Positions 17,464 to 23,874 of a DNA stretch of 64,000 bases are shown here, piece by piece (the first letter of the stretch is position 1; each line of letters starts with the position of its first letter). The DNA is taken from NCBI RefSeq assembly GCF_015751045.1, contig NZ_BNJW01000011.1, forward strand, positions 1 through 64,000. The letters run 5' to 3'. The notes beneath the pieces are model-generated. The model worked only from the letters and a program-made list of their open reading frames with translations, was not told the origin of the DNA and made no database searches. This DNA comes from Enterococcus lactis. GTDB lineage: Bacteria; Bacillota; Bacilli; Lactobacillales; Enterococcaceae. A program made the translations under genes and the position numbers.

Positions 17464-17506
17464 CACTGCCTGTACTAGCGGAAACTAGTGCAGGTTTTTT
17501 GTTCTA
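17464..17506 (+). terminator. Strong forward Rho-independent terminator
   Basis: CCTGTACTAG and CTAGTGCAGG form a 10-bp stem (one G-U) with loop CGGAAA, followed by TTTTTTG on the plus strand. No plus-strand gene lies just upstream, so it either ends a short plus-strand RNA or blocks antisense transcription. Confidence 0.7.
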
Positions 17507-17537
17507 TTTACTCAAAAGTTATTACGATAAATTCATA

Positions 17538-17565
17538 TTGTGAAAATAAATACTAAGTGTATAAT
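17538..17565 (+). promoter_or_regulatory. Sigma-A promoter of the forward 313-residue gene
   Basis: TTGTGA (17538-17543), a 16-base spacer and a perfect TATAAT (17560-17565). It gives the following gene its own expression, independent of leftward phage transcription. Confidence 0.65.
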
Positions 17566-17616
17566 TTTATTTATCAGCGAGTGGTCCGCTGAAATATAAA
17601 ATAAAAGGAGTGCATT

Positions 17617-18558
17617 ATGCGATTAAGAGAAGTGCAAAAAATCATTAATGAAAATACAATTGACTTAGCCAACTTAAAAGTAGAATCATCCACTTCGGGA
17701 AATTCTCAAATAAAAAAAATTTTGGGTTATAATACTTTCAGAAAGAGTATAATAAATCTATTGGAAACAAATCTTTTCCCTCAGGAAAAAGAAATAATTG
17801 ACAAAGAACAGTGGCTACCATCTTCCGCTTCAGATAGCATGAGTTATGGGGTTAATAGCTACAATAATTTTATGAAAATAGTACAACAAGTAAAGTATAA
17901 ATCGGAAGGAATTACAACAATAATTTCTCAAAATCTCCATAGCGAAAGCGAAGATAGCAATTCATTAATAATAAGTTTACCTGATAGAGAGTTATCATTT
18001 GATGAATTTTCTGAAACTATATTAATTCTGAAAGACACATTTAAATTGTTAAGAGGATTAAAAGAGTTTCAAACAGACGTTGTTGTTGAAAACTTCGATG
18101 TGGGAACCAATTGGTTAGTAGTTTCTCTATTATCCTCTACTGCTGTAACATTATTTGGCAAGCTTGTATCTTTAGTTCAGAGAAGCCAAGTAGGTACTAG
18201 GCAAATAAAAGCTTTAGATAAGCAACTGGAGTCTTTAGATTTAGACGAGCAAGTAAGAGCAACTGTTCGCGAATCCCAAATAAAAGCCAATCAAGCAATA
18301 TATACAAAATTAACTGAACAATTTTTAACATCAAATAATCTATCAGAACAAGCAGAAATAATTACTCAAATGACAAAAGTTACAGAAAATATTGATAAAA
18401 TACTATCCATGGGAGTCGGATTTGAAGCTTCTGTCTCAGCTTCGATAGAAGTATCAAAGTCTTTTCCTGATTTAAAAGAACAAAAATTATTGGATAGTAC
18501 AAAAATAATTGACTCATTAAAAAAAATAGATCATAGTACAGAAAACGAAGAAGATTGA
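17617..18558 (+). CDS. Forward-oriented cargo (moron) gene, unknown function
   Basis: A 313-residue protein read against the direction of the surrounding phage genes, with its own promoter and an AAAGGAGTG site. The first ~160 residues are mixed alpha/beta. A hydrophobic segment (TNWLVVSLLSSTAVTLFGKLVSLV, about 164-187) could be membrane-associated, and the rest is a charged coiled coil (KALDKQLESLDLDEQVRATVRES). No domain is recognised. Such independent genes in prophages often alter the lysogen or exclude other phages, but nothing here proves that. Its 3' end overlaps the convergent 62-residue gene by 28 bases. Confidence 0.7.
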   Translation: MRLREVQKIINENTIDLANLKVESSTSGNSQIKKILGYNTFRKSIINLLETNLFPQEKEIIDKEQWLPSSASDSMSYGVNSYNNFMKIVQQVKYKSEGITTIISQNLHSESEDSNSLIISLPDRELSFDEFSETILILKDTFKLLRGLKEFQTDVVVENFDVGTNWLVVSLLSSTAVTLFGKLVSLVQRSQVGTRQIKALDKQLESLDLDEQVRATVRESQIKANQAIYTKLTEQFLTSNNLSEQAEIITQMTKVTENIDKILSMGVGFEASVSASIEVSKSFPDLKEQKLLDSTKIIDSLKKIDHSTENEED

Positions 18559-18719
18559 AATTGCAAAACAGTCTCTAAATCTAATATTTCCATTTTTAAT
18601 GTTTCAATAATCCCAATTAATAGAAGTTTATTTTCGTAGTTTGCATATTGACATGCATTTTCTAATAGTAAAACATCTTTTTTTCTTTTGTTTAAAATAT
18701 CTACCAATTCATTTTTCAT
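18531..18719 (-). CDS. Small helical hypothetical protein
   Basis: 62 residues, ATG preceded by CAAGGAGGCTCATT. The protein is Leu/Glu/Lys-rich and helical (KKDVLLLENACQYANYENKLLLIGIIETLKMEILDLE). No family is recognised. The end overlaps the end of the opposite 313-residue gene. A diverged copy of the TTGCTGTCTATTAA motif lies 27 bases upstream. Confidence 0.6.
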   Translation of the reverse strand: MKNELVDILNKRKKDVLLLENACQYANYENKLLLIGIIETLKMEILDLETVLQFQSSSFSVL

Positions 18720-18745
18720 AATGAGCCTCCTTGAAAATAATACAG

Positions 18746-18763
18746 TTTAATAGAGAGCAGCAG
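18746..18763 (-). promoter_or_regulatory. Diverged copy of repeated late-region motif
   Basis: CTGCTGCTCTCTATTAAA on the minus strand, placed before the 62-residue gene as copy 1 is placed before the 45-residue gene. Confidence 0.35.
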
Positions 18764-18824
18764 ATGAAAGACGACAAAAACATGTTTATTTTTTTGAGTG
18801 CTACTGTCCCAATCAAAGCAATGC

Positions 18825-18877
18825 AAAAGAGCCACAGATACCAATTAATAAAACGGTTGAGATGTCTTGGCTCTTTT
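18825..18877. terminator. Bidirectional hairpin in the late control region
   Basis: AAAAGAGCCA (18825-18834) pairs perfectly with TGGCTCTTTT (18868-18877), with a 33-base loop containing further partial pairing (GGTATCTGT with parts of GGTTGAGATGT). T-runs follow in both directions. It may terminate or attenuate transcripts that enter this gap. Confidence 0.5.
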
Positions 18878-18897
18878 ATAGTTTTACCATTAATAGA

Positions 18898-18985
18898 ATA
18901 GACAGCAACGGATGATAGATAATAAGAACAGTTAGAAGAAGTTGAAATTCACATCCTTATTCTTAGTATTTCCGTTGCTGTCTAT
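18898..18985. repeat. 15-bp inverted repeat, candidate late operator
   Basis: ATAGACAGCAACGGA (18898-18912) and its exact reverse complement (18971-18985), 58 bases apart, with weaker AATAAGAA/TTCTTA pairing inside. There is no T-run, so it is not a simple terminator. The 12-base core also occurs at 17357-17368. The surrounding gap 18720-19131 holds no ORF that I can support and separates the ArpU-like regulator side from the late genes, so it is a good candidate for the late promoter/activator site. Confidence 0.6.
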
Positions 18986-19131
18986 CGAAGCTTAATTGTG
19001 AAACAATAATAAAACGATGTTCCTTTTATTATTATTTTGTCTCAGACCTATCACTAATCTTTCGACACTACCATAATATCACTGGTAAATAGCTAAAAAC
19101 CGCCATCATTCCGCCAAAAAACCGCCATTTT

Positions 19132-19518
19132 TTATGCATCAGTCACTACACAAAGTTTGTCTTTGACTTTTAAAGCACAAACACTATAATAGTAGCCGCC
19201 ATTTCCATCATTCGCTGTACATTTCGCTTTGGCGATTTCATTCCGATTATGATACACAACGACTTCAGCATAAGAAGTATGTCCGTCACCATTATATCCA
19301 CGCTTACCTTTATCAAAAATTTTTATATCCGTAATAACCGCATCAAGTTTTACATTTTTGAATTCACCTCCAGCGTATGCGCAGCAATCATACTCGCTAC
19401 ATACAACTTCTAATTTTGTTCCATCTTCTAAAATTAATTCACTCTCTGACCATTCTACGATTTTTTTGAAAATAAGATCTTTTTTCAACTCTTTCAATGA
19501 TACATAATCTTTCCACAT
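19132..19518 (-). CDS. Hypothetical phage protein (possibly DUF7448-like)
   Basis: 128 residues with several Cys in the pattern VVCSEYDCCAYAGGEF, followed by ELKNVKLDAVITDIKIF-type strands and a GDGHTSYAEVVVYHN segment. It resembles the DUF7448 family common in Gram-positive phages (a guess from the Cys-Cys and strand pattern). The function is unknown. It follows the ArpU-like gene by only a dozen bases, and starts after AGGAGG. Confidence 0.65.
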   Translation of the reverse strand: MWKDYVSLKELKKDLIFKKIVEWSESELILEDGTKLEVVCSEYDCCAYAGGEFKNVKLDAVITDIKIFDKGKRGYNGDGHTSYAEVVVYHNRNEIAKAKCTANDGNGGYYYSVCALKVKDKLCVVTDA

Positions 19519-19530
19519 TATATGGTCCTC

Positions 19531-19947
19531 CTATTTATAAGCAATTATTTCCCCATGTTTATACGCTTCTGCAAACTCTATTAGAGCTTCCGACTTCATC
19601 CGTTGTATACTTCTTTCTGAATAACCCACTTCACGGCTAATTCTGTAGTTTGAGAAGCTATCTGGCACACAAAAGCTGTAGTAGAGTATCTGACGACTAA
19701 TCAGACTAAGTGCCATCAAAGCCGCTAGAATCGCATCTCTCTCTGCTTCTATATCCATCATCTGAATGATCGCGTCCTCTGCCTTATTGCCGTGCTTCGG
19801 TGCCTTCGGCATATCGGTTATGATAGGAGACTTAATATCTATCAAAGAGCGACCTGCCATCCGCTCCAAACGCCGAAAGTTCTTCAGCACATCTCTCGCA
19901 TTACATCTTGTCTGTTTGAAATCTACCTCTCGTAACAATTGCATCAA
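19531..19947 (-). CDS. ArpU-family phage late transcription regulator
   Basis: A 138-residue protein with the ArpU/RinA-like layout: a helical N-terminus, MMDIEAERDAILAALMALSLISRQILYYSF, and a C-terminal sigma-region-4-like helix-turn-helix (SNYRISREVGYSERSIQRMKSEALIEFAEAY). Members of this family activate late genes in Gram-positive phages. It stands at the boundary between early genes and the late control region, as expected. The TTG/ATG pair at the start has AAAGGAGCGG upstream. Confidence 0.82.
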   Translation of the reverse strand: MMQLLREVDFKQTRCNARDVLKNFRRLERMAGRSLIDIKSPIITDMPKAPKHGNKAEDAIIQMMDIEAERDAILAALMALSLISRQILYYSFCVPDSFSNYRISREVGYSERSIQRMKSEALIEFAEAYKHGEIIAYK

Positions 19948-19998
19948 GTCAAACCGCTCCTTTATGTGATATAATAAATGTGTTGGATTTATTGAATC

Positions 19999-20021
19999 AG
20001 CCGGAGCGATCCGGCTTTTTT
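19999..20021 (+). terminator. Forward-oriented terminator hairpin upstream of arpU-like gene
   Basis: AGCCGGA (19999-20005) pairs with TCCGGCT (20010-20016) and is followed by six T on the plus strand. On the minus strand there is no T-run, so leftward early transcripts would pass. Confidence 0.65.
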
Positions 20022-20316
20022 ATTTGTCATTGATTAGTTCCATATCCACCAATCTCGCTACAGCTAAATTCTCTTTACTTTTCGCTAACCACTTGTCGCA
20101 TTCCATCGTGTTTTCAATACGAATGATCGCTGAGTGATTATAGAGATGCTCTACATATCCACGAAACGGATAGATGAACTCCTCTGCTTCGCAGCGAACC
20201 ATGTCACCGACTTTGAATTTTGGTTTCTTACGTGTTTTAGGGTTCTTTGTCGGCATATCTAGCATTAAACCGCCGATACCATGACTACTAGCGTAAAATC
20301 CGTCTTTTAGTTTCAT
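20020..20316 (-). CDS. Hypothetical early phage protein with SH3-like segment
   Basis: 98 residues from MKLKDGFYASSHG, chosen because GGGAGGAAATGAG precedes it. The middle (KPKFKVGDMVRCEAEEFIYPFRGYVEHLYNHSAIIRIE) looks like a small beta-barrel of the KOW/SH3 type. No specific family is recognised. It overlaps the next upstream gene by four bases. Confidence 0.65.
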   Translation of the reverse strand: MKLKDGFYASSHGIGGLMLDMPTKNPKTRKKPKFKVGDMVRCEAEEFIYPFRGYVEHLYNHSAIIRIENTMECDKWLAKSKENLAVARLVDMELINDK

Positions 20317-20516
20317 CTCATTTCCTCCCATTTACGATCATCATTTAATATCGAAATCCCAAACTTACGAATAGCATTACTCGCATCAGCAACACACTGA
20401 CTTGCCACTTTATATGCTTCTTCTGCAGAAACTCCGTATTCTTTTTCGAACTTTGCCTTTAGTACATTCAGTTCCTGTTTTCTTAGTTTTGTTACTCTGC
20501 GGTGTCTGTTGTTCAT
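20313..20516 (-). CDS. Small basic hypothetical phage protein
   Basis: 67 residues, MNNRHRRVTKLRKQELNVLKAKFEKEYG onward. It is helical and basic at the N-terminus, with ATGA-type overlaps at both ends that place it in one translationally coupled operon. Function unknown. Confidence 0.65.
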   Translation of the reverse strand: MNNRHRRVTKLRKQELNVLKAKFEKEYGVSAEEAYKVASQCVADASNAIRKFGISILNDDRKWEEMR

Positions 20517-20734
20517 TCCGCTTCCTCCAATTTTATAGATAATGTTTTCGCAGATGGTGATTCTGCTTTTTTTAACTGCACTATATCTTTATTTGCTGAT
20601 CTTTCATCAAAATACTCCTGAGCTCTCCTCTTGTTTTTTGTAAAAACTGGCTTGCTATCATTCCAGTGATGGAAATAAACTTTCTTAAACGAATCATCTG
20701 TGTAATCGAACAGATAAAATGCTATTTTGAACAT
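20513..20734 (-). CDS. Small hypothetical phage protein
   Basis: 73 residues, MFKIAFYLFDYTDDSFKKVYFHHWND onward. Aromatic-rich N-terminus and charged C-terminus. The start abuts the stop of the preceding gene and the end overlaps the next by four bases. No family recognised. Confidence 0.65.
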   Translation of the reverse strand: MFKIAFYLFDYTDDSFKKVYFHHWNDSKPVFTKNKRRAQEYFDERSANKDIVQLKKAESPSAKTLSIKLEEAE

Positions 20735-20923
20735 TCATTCCGCTTTCTCCGCATCCATCGCAATGATGATTTCACTTTCAATCCCTACTCCATCTCCATC
20801 AGGGTTCAATTTAAATTCCTTCGGAGTCATTAAACACTTTTTACCATTTGAAATTACCCAGAAATACAACATAGCTTCTGCCGGCATACTTCCTAATATT
20901 TCCAATGCTTTGTTTACTTTCAT
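20735..20923 (-). CDS. Small hypothetical phage protein
   Basis: 62 residues, MKVNKALEILGSMPAEAMLYFWV onward, with AGGAGGAAGCGGA before the ATG. It has a short beta-rich body and an acidic end (IIIAMDAEKAE). No function recognised; part of the coupled early operon. Confidence 0.65.
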   Translation of the reverse strand: MKVNKALEILGSMPAEAMLYFWVISNGKKCLMTPKEFKLNPDGDGVGIESEIIIAMDAEKAE

Positions 20924-20944
20924 TCCGCTTCCTCCTGTTCTTTA

Positions 20945-21229
20945 TTACTTAAAAAACGAATAATGATAGTCTAGACAATAAGCTTGAGAGGTTTCAGCAA
21001 TTATCTTTGTATAAGCTCTCTCCCTGCATTCTGGGCATAAATCTAAATCTTTAACTAACAATGTTTGCTTATCTTCTTCATGAAAATTTCCATACTCGTC
21101 TCTATGCCCTATTTCTCTAACAGCACAACTAACAGTTAAGAAGTTTTTTGACTCACCTTCATGGATAATTTTTTTCTTTTTACAAACATCACATGTAATT
21201 TCAGCTGTATATGTTTTTTTAGTTACCAT
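20945..21229 (-). CDS. Hypothetical zinc-ribbon-like phage protein
   Basis: 94 residues from MVTKKTYTAEITCDVCKK, preceded by AGGAGGAAGCGTG. Two CxxC pairs (CDVC near 12-15 and CPEC near 69-72) suggest a zinc ribbon. The remainder is polar. Function unknown. The start overlaps the stop of the 34-residue upstream ORF by one base. Confidence 0.65.
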   Translation of the reverse strand: MVTKKTYTAEITCDVCKKKKIIHEGESKNFLTVSCAVREIGHRDEYGNFHEEDKQTLLVKDLDLCPECRERAYTKIIAETSQAYCLDYHYSFFK

Positions 21230-21333
21230 CACGCTTCCTCCTGTTCTAATCCCCACTGTGCAAATGCTGCTAGGACTTCGAATTCTTCTTTCATAGTAAA
21301 ATCATCATAAAAACCAAAAATATTCGCTGGCAT
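21229..21333 (-). CDS. 34-residue small phage ORF
   Basis: MPANIFGFYDDFTMKEEFEV and 14 more residues, ending EQEEA. It has GGAGGA upstream and one-base stop/start overlap (TGATG) with the zinc-ribbon gene, which argues that it is translated. The helical, acidic sequence has no recognised family. Confidence 0.5.
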   Translation of the reverse strand: MPANIFGFYDDFTMKEEFEVLAAFAQWGLEQEEA

Positions 21334-21607
21334 ATCGTTTGCTGTCCTCCTTGTATTCCTCTAGTATCTCTCTATACTTTTCTACAAATTTGAAACGATC
21401 TTGATGAAGTTTCTTGCTCCAATTTGTTTGCCGATCCAGCTCACGCATCTGATCGAACCCTTTTTGAATTTCGTTGTAATAAAATTCAATATTAGCCGCT
21501 GCTTTCCAATGCCTGCTACTTCGCACTCCTGCTCCTGTTTCAGCCATTTCCAACTTAACTAATTCCGCTCGTTCTTTTGATTTTTTGTCTTTCTGAATCT
21601 TCATCAT
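21305..21607 (-). CDS. Hypothetical phage protein
   Basis: 100 residues, highly charged and helical (MMKIQKDKKSKERAELVKLEM, then QMRELDRQTNWSKKLHQDRFKF). It begins with ATGATG, overlapping the true end of the frameshifted gene upstream by four bases. Its end overlaps the 34-residue ORF by 29 bases. Function unknown. Confidence 0.6.
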   Translation of the reverse strand: MMKIQKDKKSKERAELVKLEMAETGAGVRSSRHWKAAANIEFYYNEIQKGFDQMRELDRQTNWSKKLHQDRFKFVEKYREILEEYKEDSKRYASEYFWFL

Positions 21608-21920
21608 GATTTTCTTGAGGATGATATCACTGTATTGTGTAATGACTCACATGCCTGTTCAAACTGTCTAGTGATGTTTTCTAACGCTTTTTTGTACTCG
21701 ATAATACTTTTTTTATCGTTCTTTCTTCACTTAACACGTAATCGCGTTGTATCGCCTTTAAACACGATGAGACCGTTTGAAAGTATCCGATATCTGCTCG
21801 TGATTCTTCTTTTGTTTCTGTGTAGCGGATGTTTCCTTCTTCGTCTCGTCTTACCTTCGATAAGACAATGTTTCTAGAATCACTGGTAATTCGATAATCT
21901 TCGATTCTCATGTCTAGCAT
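21604..21920 (-). pseudogene. Early phage gene split by a -1 frame change in an A7 run (or programmed frameshift)
   Basis: The frame starting MLDMRIEDYRITSDSRNIVLSKVR stops after 79 codons at 21681. At the heptamer A AAA AAA (21714-21708) the -1 frame stays open for about 36 more codons (SIIEYKKALENITRQFEQAC and onward). It ends in a TGA that overlaps the ATG of the next gene by the ATGA typical of this operon, so the natural C-terminus is clearly in the shifted frame. Either one A was lost from an A8 run, or ribosomes slip. The protein looks like a conserved phage hypothetical with a coiled-coil end. Confidence 0.7.
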
Positions 21921-22225
21921 ATTTTCTCCTCCACATACCTAAATTGTCGTCCTTTTGAATCAATCCATAAACTCCTAGCTCTATCCCAAATAATGTTTTT
22001 GCTCAGACCAGTAATTTCAGATAACTGTTCAGCGGTACCTGTCACTAGAATTCGATCACCATGCCAGATTGCGATTTTTCTCGGCGTTCTCCGTTTGGTT
22101 TTTTCAGTCCACATTGATTTACCGAGCTTTTGGACTTCTGCAACTATTTCTTTGTCTTCTTGCCAAGATTCTGACTTGGTTAATTCAGCAATTCGTTTCA
22201 TTGCTGCTTTCTTATCCACGCTCAT
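21914..22225 (-). CDS. Hypothetical phage protein, paralogue copy B
   Basis: 103 residues. It shares with the 100-residue gene at 22380-22682 the N-terminal DKKAAM..RI.ELT pattern, the core PRKIAIWHGD.ILVTGTA.QL, and the end FRYVEE, so the two are tandem paralogues. The core looks like a small beta domain followed by a helix-turn-helix-like stretch (LSEITGLSKNIIWDRA). The start overlaps the 53-residue gene by four bases. Confidence 0.7.
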   Translation of the reverse strand: MSVDKKAAMKRIAELTKSESWQEDKEIVAEVQKLGKSMWTEKTKRRTPRKIAIWHGDRILVTGTAEQLSEITGLSKNIIWDRARSLWIDSKGRQFRYVEEKIC

Positions 22226-22383
22226 TCCTCCAATCTACGAATTTCCCTTCTTAAATTCTCTATGTGCAAATCGATTGCCTTTCTCGCCGTTTCATTGACC
22301 ATCACTGCCTTTGTCCGTTCCAGATCGTCAATTTCACGTTGAATGCTTCGAATTCGCATTTGAATTACTTCTTCTGTTGTCAT
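22222..22383 (-). CDS. 53-residue coiled-coil phage protein
   Basis: MTTEEVIQMRIRSIQREIDD then about 33 further residues ending NLRREIRRLEE. It is a short heptad-rich coiled coil. ATGA overlaps on both sides (with the two paralogous genes) show that it belongs to the operon. Function unknown. Confidence 0.6.
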   Translation of the reverse strand: MTTEEVIQMRIRSIQREIDDLERTKAVMVNETARKAIDLHIENLRREIRRLEE

Positions 22384-22682
22384 GATGATTCCTCCACGTA
22401 CCTAAACGTTCTCTTCTTAACGTCTGTGTATCCACACCTAGCTCTCTTTCTCACGATTTTCTCGTGCAATCCTGTGAGAGTTGCTAACTGCTGGGCAGTT
22501 CCTGTGACTAGAATTTTGTCGCCATGCCAGATTGCGATTTTTCTCGGTCTTGGCTTGTTGCTCTTGTCTGCCCACATCTCTCTTCCAAGTCTCATCACTT
22601 CCGAAGCAGTTTCTTTGTCATTTTGCCAATCTTCTGAATAAGTCAATTCGATAATTCGCTGCATTGCCGCTTTCTTATCCAT
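22380..22682 (-). CDS. Hypothetical phage protein, paralogue copy A
   Basis: 100 residues, paralogous to the 103-residue gene two positions downstream. Both contain PRKIAIWHGD and ILVTGTA. This copy has more basic residues in the helix-turn-helix-like region (LTGLHEKIVRKRARCGY). No family name can be given. DNA binding is possible but unproven. Confidence 0.7.
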   Translation of the reverse strand: MDKKAAMQRIIELTYSEDWQNDKETASEVMRLGREMWADKSNKPRPRKIAIWHGDKILVTGTAQQLATLTGLHEKIVRKRARCGYTDVKKRTFRYVEESS

Positions 22683-22839
22683 CCCGACGTTCCCCTTTCA
22701 ATAATTTGAGTACTTGATCAAGTGCGCTCTCACGTCCACCATGGAACGTGTTGAGCCACTTGTCTTCGTACGAGGCGCTTTGTCTTAAAGCTTCTTGATG
22801 CATTAGTTCGATCTGTGCTGTAAATGTTTTTAGATCCAT
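22675..22839 (-). CDS. Small hypothetical phage protein
   Basis: 54 residues from MDLKTFTAQIELMHQEALRQ. I chose this start because AGGTGTAATCAG precedes it and it avoids overlapping the upstream gene; a longer reading starts at 22899. Helical, function unknown. The end overlaps the next gene by eight bases. Confidence 0.55.
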   Translation of the reverse strand: MDLKTFTAQIELMHQEALRQSASYEDKWLNTFHGGRESALDQVLKLLKGERRDG

Positions 22840-22843
22840 CTGA

Positions 22844-23113
22844 TTACACCTGCTCAAGTTCACTAAGATGTTTTTGCAATCCTTTAACGCAATCAACAAA
22901 TAGTAATTTTGTATAAGCTAAATTTCTTAATTGTGTTGCATCGATATAAAGTGCGAAATAGTATCTGAGTTTACTCCAACTTGAACGATCATTCTTAATT
23001 CGTTCGATTCCAGCTTCATCAAGTTGTTCATAAACGTCTCTCAGAATCTCTATTTCCTCACCAGTTTTGTAACTTGCTATTTCATTGATCAGTTCTAGAT
23101 AATCGATTTTCAA
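22844..23113 (-). CDS. Hypothetical phage protein downstream of replication initiator
   Basis: 89 residues, MKIDYLELINEIASYKTGEE onward. Mostly helical, with a Cys near the end (LLFVDCVKGLQKHLSELEQV). No recognised family. AGGTGG precedes the ATG. Confidence 0.65.
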   Translation of the reverse strand: MKIDYLELINEIASYKTGEEIEILRDVYEQLDEAGIERIKNDRSSWSKLRYYFALYIDATQLRNLAYTKLLFVDCVKGLQKHLSELEQV

Positions 23114-23124
23114 TTTTCCACCTC

Positions 23125-23871
23125 TTAGAATGGTGCTTTTGATTGTCTATTAGCTCGTTCTAGCGCTTTTTTCTTTTGATAGGCTTCTTGGTCGATTGCC
23201 CATTCTGGAAGCTTCTCTCGTCGTCCTGTGCGCTTGTATGCACCACTTGCATTCTTAGGCTCACTTTTTTCTTTCCTTGCCCAACTTCGAATAGTTGCCA
23301 AATAGTTTTTATAAGTCTTACCAGATGATTCACAATACTCAGATAGCCGTTCTATTCGTTCTTGATAGTCATTAGGGAATTCTATTTTGAGTTTCTCCAT
23401 CTGCTCATCTGACAAAAGAACATTTTTATACTCTCCGTATTTATGACGGATGGGCTTAGCCTTCGATTTTTTCGAAGGCGGTAAGTCTCTTATATATTCT
23501 TTTGTATTATTAAATGTATTATTAATAGATGTATTATTATCTTGATAGATTTCTTGGTGACCCCCCACCAAATTTTCTTGGTGACCCCCACCAAGAATTC
23601 TTATATACCTAGCCTCGATTTCTTTACTACCCACTTTGTACTTAACTTCTCTATAGATATAGCCCTTTTCTTCAAGTGACTTTAGCCAATTCTGAATGGT
23701 TGGTTTGCTTACTTTATATTGATTGGCAAAGTACTCATTGCTAGCCCAGCAATAACCTTTCTCATTACATAGAGCTGTGATTTCTCCATAAAGAAGTTTT
23801 GCACTAGGTATCAAAGAATCGTCATATCTAACATTTGCAGGTATGATGGCGTAATAACTTCTGTGATCCAC
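23125..23871 (-). CDS. Phage replication initiator / helix-turn-helix replisome organiser
   Basis: 248 residues. The N-terminus (DHRSYYAIIPANVRYDDSLIPSAKLLYGEI.. then WASNEYFANQYKVSKPTIQNWLKSLEEKGYI) is the winged helix-turn-helix of phage replication initiators. A Gly/Asn/Thr-rich linker follows near 94-130, encoded by tandem iteron-like DNA repeats and then an AT-rich stretch. The basic C-terminal part resembles DnaD-type organisers that load helicase. No helicase loader gene is seen next to it, so it may recruit host proteins. Confidence 0.82.
   Translation of the reverse strand: MDHRSYYAIIPANVRYDDSLIPSAKLLYGEITALCNEKGYCWASNEYFANQYKVSKPTIQNWLKSLEEKGYIYREVKYKVGSKEIEARYIRILGGGHQENLVGGHQEIYQDNNTSINNTFNNTKEYIRDLPPSKKSKAKPIRHKYGEYKNVLLSDEQMEKLKIEFPNDYQERIERLSEYCESSGKTYKNYLATIRSWARKEKSEPKNASGAYKRTGRREKLPEWAIDQEAYQKKKALERANRQSKAPF
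23490..23600. other. Putative phage replication origin (iterons plus AT-rich stretch)
   Basis: Two near-identical 24-bp units at 23551-23574 and 23575-23598 share TTCTTGGTGACCCCC..CACCAA, and each contains the inverted repeat TTGGTG/CACCAA. They are followed by about 60 bases almost purely A/T (23490-23550). Iterons plus an AT-rich unwinding region inside the initiator gene is a common phage origin layout. Confidence 0.6.
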
Positions 23872-23874
23872 TTT

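Noticed and set aside
16989-17470. Fst/par-type type I toxin-antitoxin locus
   Set aside because: The similar stretches (TATAGT..CACTG..TAGCGGAAA) on the two strands have the same sense, so the RNAs would not be complementary, and there is no shared bidirectional terminator. Kept only as a weak possibility.
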